DNA from: Pseudoalteromonas peptidolytica
GTDB taxonomy: Bacteria > Pseudomonadota > Gammaproteobacteria > Enterobacterales > Alteromonadaceae
DNA: 64,000 nt
Assembly (NCBI RefSeq): GCF_012641745.1
Contig: NZ_WEHZ01000001.1
Span: 186,001 to 250,000, forward strand
Direction: 5' to 3'
Shown: positions 59,556 to 64,000 of the stretch, one piece after another
Numbering within the stretch: the stretch's first letter is position 1
How the letters are laid out: every line of letters starts with the position of its first letter
Notes under the pieces: model-generated
Databases searched by the model: none
Seen by the model: the letters and a program-made list of their open reading frames with translations, nothing else
Told to the model about the DNA's origin: nothing
Translations under genes and position numbers: made by a program

Positions 59556-60986
59556 ATGTTTGAAAGTGCAGTTAAGAGTATCAATGGGCTCTTATGGGGA
59601 GAAGGCCAGATACTTATTTATATCCTGTTATTTGCAGGGTTCTGGTTCACTATTCTTTTGCGAGGAATACAAGTGGTTAAATTTCGCCACATGTTTAGCC
59701 TATTAAAAGGCAGTAGCAAAGGCGATAAAGATAATATCAGTTCTTTTCAAGCATTATGTACCGGGCTATCCGCAAGGGTCGGTACTGGGAACTTGGCAGG
59801 TGTGGCGGTCGCTATTTCTCTTGGCGGTAGTGGCGCTATATTTTGGATGTGGATGATAGCTATTTTGGGGATGGCAACCGGTTTTGCTGAGAGTGTGCTT
59901 GGTCAAGTCTATAAAGTACGTGATAGTCAAGGCGAATTTAGAGGGGGCCCTGCCTATTATATTCAAATGGGGCTAGGTAGTAGGGCACTGGCCATATGCT
60001 TCGCACTGTGTTTGTTTTTGGGCTACGGCTTTACCTTCAGCGCAATGCAAACGAACACCATTACCGACGCGCTTAATTACGCATTTAATATCCCAACTGG
60101 GTACTCGGGTATTGTGATCACTGTACTTGCAGGTGCAATCATCCTTGGTGGCTTTAAAGCGATTGCTAGATTTGCCGAAAAAGTGGTGCCCGTAATGGGA
60201 TTAGTCTTTGTGCTCGTTGCCATCGTCATCACAGTGATAAATTACTCGCAAGTGCCGGGCATGCTGTTAGATATTTTGCGCAGTGCTTTTGGTTTGCAAG
60301 AAGCGGGAGCTGGCGCTCTTGGTGCAGCCATTAAAAATGGCATTCAGCGCGGCCTTTATTCAAATGAGGCTGGAGCGGGAAGTGTGCCGCACGCGTCAGC
60401 CAGTGCGACGCCGATACCCAACCACCCTGTGACTCAAGGTTATATTCAAATGCTAGGGGTCTTCTTTGATACAATCGTACTATGTAGCTGTACCGCTGTG
60501 ATAATTCTCTTAGCCGATATCGATATCGGCAGTGAGATGGAAGGTATACGCCTTACACAATCTGCGATGACATCCCACTTTGCCGCAGGGGGCGTGTATT
60601 TTGTCGCGGCAGCAATCACTTTATTTGCTTTTACTTCCGTAGTAGCAAATTATGCCTACGCTGAAAGTAACTTACATTTATTCCATTTAGATAATAAAGT
60701 TGGTCGTTCAATCTATACCGCGTGTTACTTATGTATGATGCTTTGGGGCGCCTCAGCGACACTTAAGCAAGTGTGGGATCTAGCTGACATTGCACTAGGG
60801 TTAATGACCGTAGTTAACGTCATCGCGATTGTCCGCCTTACGCCTACTATTTTGGCGGTTACAACGGATTACCATAGTCAAAGTATGAAAGGTAAAGCAC
60901 CGGTATTTGACACCAAAAAGGTAAAAATACAAGGAGTAACCGAGTCAGGAGTTTGGAATAATAGTCGTGAGAATCACTCAGCTTAA
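59556..60986 (+). CDS. Alanine/glycine:cation symporter (AgcS family)
   Basis: A 476-residue transporter with some 11 hydrophobic segments. The family signature is SFQALCTGLSARVGTGNLAGVAVAISLGGSGAIFWMW, then RGGPAYYIQMGLG and GLYSNEAGAGSVPHASA. It imports alanine or glycine (or a related amino acid) with sodium. Its position directly after the CtlX-like gene suggests a shared catabolic context. Confidence 0.93.
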   Translation: MFESAVKSINGLLWGEGQILIYILLFAGFWFTILLRGIQVVKFRHMFSLLKGSSKGDKDNISSFQALCTGLSARVGTGNLAGVAVAISLGGSGAIFWMWMIAILGMATGFAESVLGQVYKVRDSQGEFRGGPAYYIQMGLGSRALAICFALCLFLGYGFTFSAMQTNTITDALNYAFNIPTGYSGIVITVLAGAIILGGFKAIARFAEKVVPVMGLVFVLVAIVITVINYSQVPGMLLDILRSAFGLQEAGAGALGAAIKNGIQRGLYSNEAGAGSVPHASASATPIPNHPVTQGYIQMLGVFFDTIVLCSCTAVIILLADIDIGSEMEGIRLTQSAMTSHFAAGGVYFVAAAITLFAFTSVVANYAYAESNLHLFHLDNKVGRSIYTACYLCMMLWGASATLKQVWDLADIALGLMTVVNVIAIVRLTPTILAVTTDYHSQSMKGKAPVFDTKKVKIQGVTESGVWNNSRENHSA

Positions 60987-61183
60987 AACGTTGAAAGAAG
61001 GGTTATGGAGGGTTTTTTACCTCAGTTTATTCACAGGAGTTTTGAAGTAAAAGTGTCGTTATATTTTCTATCATCTACTCTATTTAATTTTTTTATATTC
61101 ATTGTATACTGCCGCGCGCTTTTTATTTCAATATTTTAAATTAAATATTGCTCTTTTTTTAATCTGTGAATTTTGATGTGATA

Positions 61184-61843
61184 ATGAAAATAAAACTATT
61201 TGGATTGGTATTACTATCCTTACCTATTTATGCAGAAGCTGAGGTCAACGTATACTCAGAAGCACTTATTGGTAAAGCCAATAATGAACTTTATGCGAAG
61301 GACGACTTTGACGGAAGTAAGCGCGCGTCATCTGCCATGTCTGATTCATTTGGACTTAGACTGGGTTTCGAGCTTACCGAGCAGTTAGCTCTTGAAATCT
61401 CTAAACACTATCATGGGGAAGCACCTGCCGAATATACAGTTCATAGGTCTACCACAATCCCTGGAAGTAATGAGGGTCCCTTTACAACTTCATATAACGT
61501 TGTCTTGCCTATTGATACTGAATCTCTAAGACTTGGAGTTAAGGGTAAGATAGCGTTGTCTAACAAAGTTAATGCGAATATAAGAGTGGGAATTGCACAC
61601 TGGAAATACAAAGATGTGCTCCCCGCACAATTAGTTTCTCCAGATAATACCGGCTCAGGTGATAGTGGTAATGATATTTATACTGCTGTAGGATTTAATT
61701 ATCAACTTACAGACAATCTCTATGCAGGTTTAGAATACGCCCTTATAAATATTAAAGAGTCGCAAGAATATGACTATGGGGGCAACGTTAAGTATGAGCA
61801 TAATTTACACGAATTATCCATAGTGCTCGGTTGGGCTTTTTAA
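61184..61843 (+). CDS. Small outer-membrane beta-barrel protein
   Basis: A signal peptide (MKIKLFGLVLLSLPIYAEA) precedes a 200-residue beta-rich protein with alternating strands such as FGLRLGFELTEQLALEISKHY and NLYAGLEYALINI. It ends in Phe (VLGWAF), as outer-membrane barrels do. It resembles the OmpA-barrel-like group of small 8-stranded proteins. The function is unknown. ATG 61184 gives a proper signal peptide; the GTG at 61166 would add six residues before it. Confidence 0.8.
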   Translation: MKIKLFGLVLLSLPIYAEAEVNVYSEALIGKANNELYAKDDFDGSKRASSAMSDSFGLRLGFELTEQLALEISKHYHGEAPAEYTVHRSTTIPGSNEGPFTTSYNVVLPIDTESLRLGVKGKIALSNKVNANIRVGIAHWKYKDVLPAQLVSPDNTGSGDSGNDIYTAVGFNYQLTDNLYAGLEYALINIKESQEYDYGGNVKYEHNLHELSIVLGWAF

Positions 61844-61930
61844 ACCGCAGATTCACTTCGCTGAGCAATTAGCGTCAGGGATCTATTTAAAATTGGTCAA
61901 ATTGATTGGTTTTGTATCACCTATTTTGGT

Positions 61931-61983
61931 AATCGGGTTTGGGCTCTTCTCAATGATGAGATTACCCAAACCCAGCGATGATT
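61931..61983. terminator. Bidirectional hairpin between barrel gene and ygiM
   Basis: GGGTTTGGG (61935-61943) pairs with CCCAAACCC (61965-61973), with an inner TCTC/GAGA. It lies between convergent genes. Confidence 0.7.
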
Positions 61984-61988
61984 AGCTA

Positions 61989-62600
61989 TCACCAGCCATC
62001 GTAGCGTTTTCTACGAGATAAAAATAGTGTCAGGATCACACCGATAATGATGCCACTAATCCCGATGATACCTCCGTAAGTCAGCAGCTGGTGCTGTTCT
62101 TTTTGGACTTTTTGCTGCTGTGACAAGCGTTCATCTTGAAGTTGCTGTTCAAGTCCGGAAATGGTCTCTTGTAACGCTACGTTTTCGGCAAGTAAATTGG
62201 TATTATTTTGTTGTAAGATGGGCAGTTGTTGCTGAGCGTCATTGAGTGCTGTTTGAGTATCAACCAGCGTTTGATTCAGGTTCTCAAGCTGTTGTTTTAG
62301 TCCGGCCTCAGTGGTAATGAACTTACTCTCTACCCAGCCTTCTCTTTCCTTGTCATCTTTAATTTGGACAAATCCATCTTCAGCGCCACTAAGTATAGTG
62401 ATTGGTGTGCCTGCATCCACAGAGCCTAAAATCCGATAATTTTTACTTGGACCTGTGTGCATGAAAATATAAAGATTGTCACTTATATAGCCATTTGGCT
62501 GCGGTGGGTTTGCTGGGGTAGTGTCGGCAGGCTCTTCAGCAAAAATGGTAAAGCTTATTAAGAGCAGGCTCGCAATGATAAATTGCTTAAGGTTGAACAT
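61989..62600 (-). CDS. YgiM-like SH3-domain protein (TIGR04211 type)
   Basis: A 203-residue protein. A signal peptide is followed by a bacterial SH3-like domain (residues about 38-95; NLYIFMHTGPSKNYRILGSVDAGT), a long coiled coil (about 98-170) and a C-terminal transmembrane anchor with a basic tail (FLSRRKRYDGW). This is the YgiM/TIGR04211 layout. It lies divergent from a ygiF gene, as in other gammaproteobacteria. The function is not well known. Confidence 0.88.
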   Translation of the reverse strand: MFNLKQFIIASLLLISFTIFAEEPADTTPANPPQPNGYISDNLYIFMHTGPSKNYRILGSVDAGTPITILSGAEDGFVQIKDDKEREGWVESKFITTEAGLKQQLENLNQTLVDTQTALNDAQQQLPILQQNNTNLLAENVALQETISGLEQQLQDERLSQQQKVQKEQHQLLTYGGIIGISGIIIGVILTLFLSRRKRYDGW

Positions 62601-62898
62601 GCGTGGGCCTTTTATTCTTAGGGTGGTAAAGTTTACAAAATAGTAGGGATTTCACAGCTTAATAGCAAGGCTTTGTTTATTTTGAATAAGCCGAAATAAT
62701 TGATTACATACTGGAAATTACTAAAGCGTGAGAGCTAAGCTTACGTATCAAAAATCCCGACATTTAGCGAATTTATCCAAACTATTTGTTGATTTAGCAC
62801 ATATTTAGCGGGATTTTCATCAGATAAAAAGATTGCAAACTCGGCTTCCTTTGTATATTTTGATCTTCCCGTAGACAAATAGGTAAAACACTGCCCTA

Positions 62899-64000
62899 AT
62901 GGACACTGAAATAGAACTGAAATTCTTGGTTTCAGATAATGAAGTTCCGCTGATCCCTGCACTTCTCACACAGTTTGCAAAAACGGTCACCAACAAACCC
63001 GCTAAAAATTTAACGAATGCTTACTTTGATACGCCCAATCGTGAATTACGAGCGCTAGATATTGGTTTAAGAACTCGTTGTTGTAACGATGAGTGTGAAC
63101 AAACAATTAAACTTGCAGGAGAGGTTGTTGGTGGGTTACATCAGCGGCCTGAATATAACTTACCTATTCAGTCAGGGCGTCCAGACTTACATGCTTTTGA
63201 TGCTAACATTTGGCCTCATGGCATGCAGTTGGAATCCATTGCGCAGAATATATTCCCGATCTTCAGTACTAATTTTATTCGTCGTACATGGCTATTGGAG
63301 ACGGATTCTGGTACTAAGATAGAAGCGGTATTAGATAAAGGCGAGATCGCCGCGAACGGCCAAATTGAGCCAATCAATGAGCTCGAGATAGAATTAATTG
63401 AGGGAAATAAAGAGGATTTATTTCTTTTGGCTGATCACCTGATAAAACAAGCAGGCATGCGCTTAGGGTTATACTCTAAAGCAGCTAGAGGCTATCGAAT
63501 AGCGGACGACAAGCCGCTGAAACCAAATAAATTTATAGGTTTTGTACCTCTTAAATCTCAAGCGACGCAAGAGCAAGCACTCATCGCGACGGTAAGCTAC
63601 GGGATCCAATTTGTACAAAAGCATGAACAGTGTTATTTCAACAAACCGAGCTTAAAAACACTTAAGCGAGTCATTGATGGCATCTCACTTATTCGTCATG
63701 CGTTTTGGCTATTTGATGATATCGTGGATAAAAGCTTAACTGAGAGTATTCGCAATGAGTTGAAGTGGTTGTTGTCAGAGTTGGCTTGGGTTGAGAATGC
63801 CATCCACCTTAAAACTTATACTTCAAAGCGTCATGCTTATTATAAAAAGCTAAATCAATTTCCTGAGTTAGCTCATGTGATCACCGATTTACAGGATGTA
63901 CAGCCAACACCGACGGACATTGAAGACTTATTTCATTGTACCCGTTATAACCGGTTGATCCTCTCGTTGACGCGCTGGTTGGTTGATAGAGCTTGGCGTA
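62899..64000 (+). CDS. YgiF-like CYTH/CHAD triphosphatase, 3' end outside window
   Basis: A reading frame open to the window edge (367 codons visible). The N-terminal CYTH domain starts MDTEIELKFLV, with the EIELK (ExExK) motif, and has the conserved LRALDIGLRTR, IRRTWLLETD and AVLDKGEI. From about residue 215 a CHAD domain follows with helices such as VRQ/KHEQCYF and RVIDGISLIRHAFW. This is the architecture of the YgiF inorganic triphosphatase. ATG 62899 is the first start in frame. Divergent from the YgiM gene across 298 bases. Confidence 0.88.
   Translation, partial: MDTEIELKFLVSDNEVPLIPALLTQFAKTVTNKPAKNLTNAYFDTPNRELRALDIGLRTRCCNDECEQTIKLAGEVVGGLHQRPEYNLPIQSGRPDLHAFDANIWPHGMQLESIAQNIFPIFSTNFIRRTWLLETDSGTKIEAVLDKGEIAANGQIEPINELEIELIEGNKEDLFLLADHLIKQAGMRLGLYSKAARGYRIADDKPLKPNKFIGFVPLKSQATQEQALIATVSYGIQFVQKHEQCYFNKPSLKTLKRVIDGISLIRHAFWLFDDIVDKSLTESIRNELKWLLSELAWVENAIHLKTYTSKRHAYYKKLNQFPELAHVITDLQDVQPTPTDIEDLFHCTRYNRLILSLTRWLVDRAWR

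Noticed and set aside
62741..62962. 73-residue minus-strand frame near the ygiF start
   Set aside because: It overlaps the real CYTH protein start and has no motif or good start.

Overview
The window reads as a chromosomal segment of a marine gammaproteobacterium, most likely Pseudoalteromonas or a close relative. That is inferred from gene order (smp/serB, pdhR-aceE-aceF-lpd, ygiM/ygiF), moderate AT richness, a GspE/MSHA-type pilus gene set and protein style. No species-level marker was searched. No rRNA, tRNA, CRISPR array, prophage or complete insertion sequence was seen. Genes at both edges run off the window.

Layout. (1) 1-9684: a tightly packed, partly overlapping plus-strand operon for a type IV pilus / type II secretion-like machine. 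It holds an unknown large protein (5' cut off), a lipoprotein secretin, a GspB/MshN-like membrane TPR protein, an ExeA/GspA-like ATPase with a peptidoglycan-binding tail, a GspE/MshE ATPase, a GspF/MshG platform protein and a periplasmic protein. No pilin or prepilin peptidase lies inside the window. A GAF-GGDEF cyclase follows. (2) 10864-15748: translation and cofactor housekeeping (prfC, argS, pdxH, TatD nuclease). (3) 16112-22345: an orphan type II thioesterase, smp/serB, an accessory-looking trio (Cro-type HTH, a small double-glycine-leader-like peptide, a membrane protein), an HExxH protein and a periplasmic solute-binding protein. (4) 22632-29655: the pyruvate dehydrogenase locus with PdhR and two PdhR-type operators. 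(5) 30008-45320: small conserved genes, a 1489-residue propeller-PAS-GGDEF-EAL signalling protein, a K+ channel, a PatZ-like acyl-CoA ligase/acetyltransferase, SIMPL, NYN, NUDIX and Tas proteins, and dinB with a LexA box. (6) 45431-48718: a CstA-family transporter and an M17 aminopeptidase. (7) 48990-58514: a zinc-starvation island. It has a divergent zur-dihydroorotase-folE2 operon and a ZnuD-like histidine-rich TonB receptor that share twin Zur-like boxes. An M3 peptidase has a matching box, and a PhoX-type phosphatase lies beside the receptor. (8) 58599-64000: CtlX-like hydrolase, AgcS symporter, outer-membrane barrel, YgiM and the start of YgiF.

The two systems most worth attention are the incomplete secretin/ATPase operon with unfamiliar first and last genes, and the zinc-sparing island. 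The island replaces zinc enzymes (FolE2, a dihydroorotase lacking one metal-binding His, PhoX) and adds zinc uptake. In addition, six copies of a structured repeat of about 110-210 bp with inverted ends ATACCAATT...AATTGGTAT are scattered between genes. A 58-codon peptide gene at 19106 matches the double-glycine leader pattern.

Protein family calls rest on motifs and remembered family architecture, not on database searches. Operator and terminator calls are by eye.
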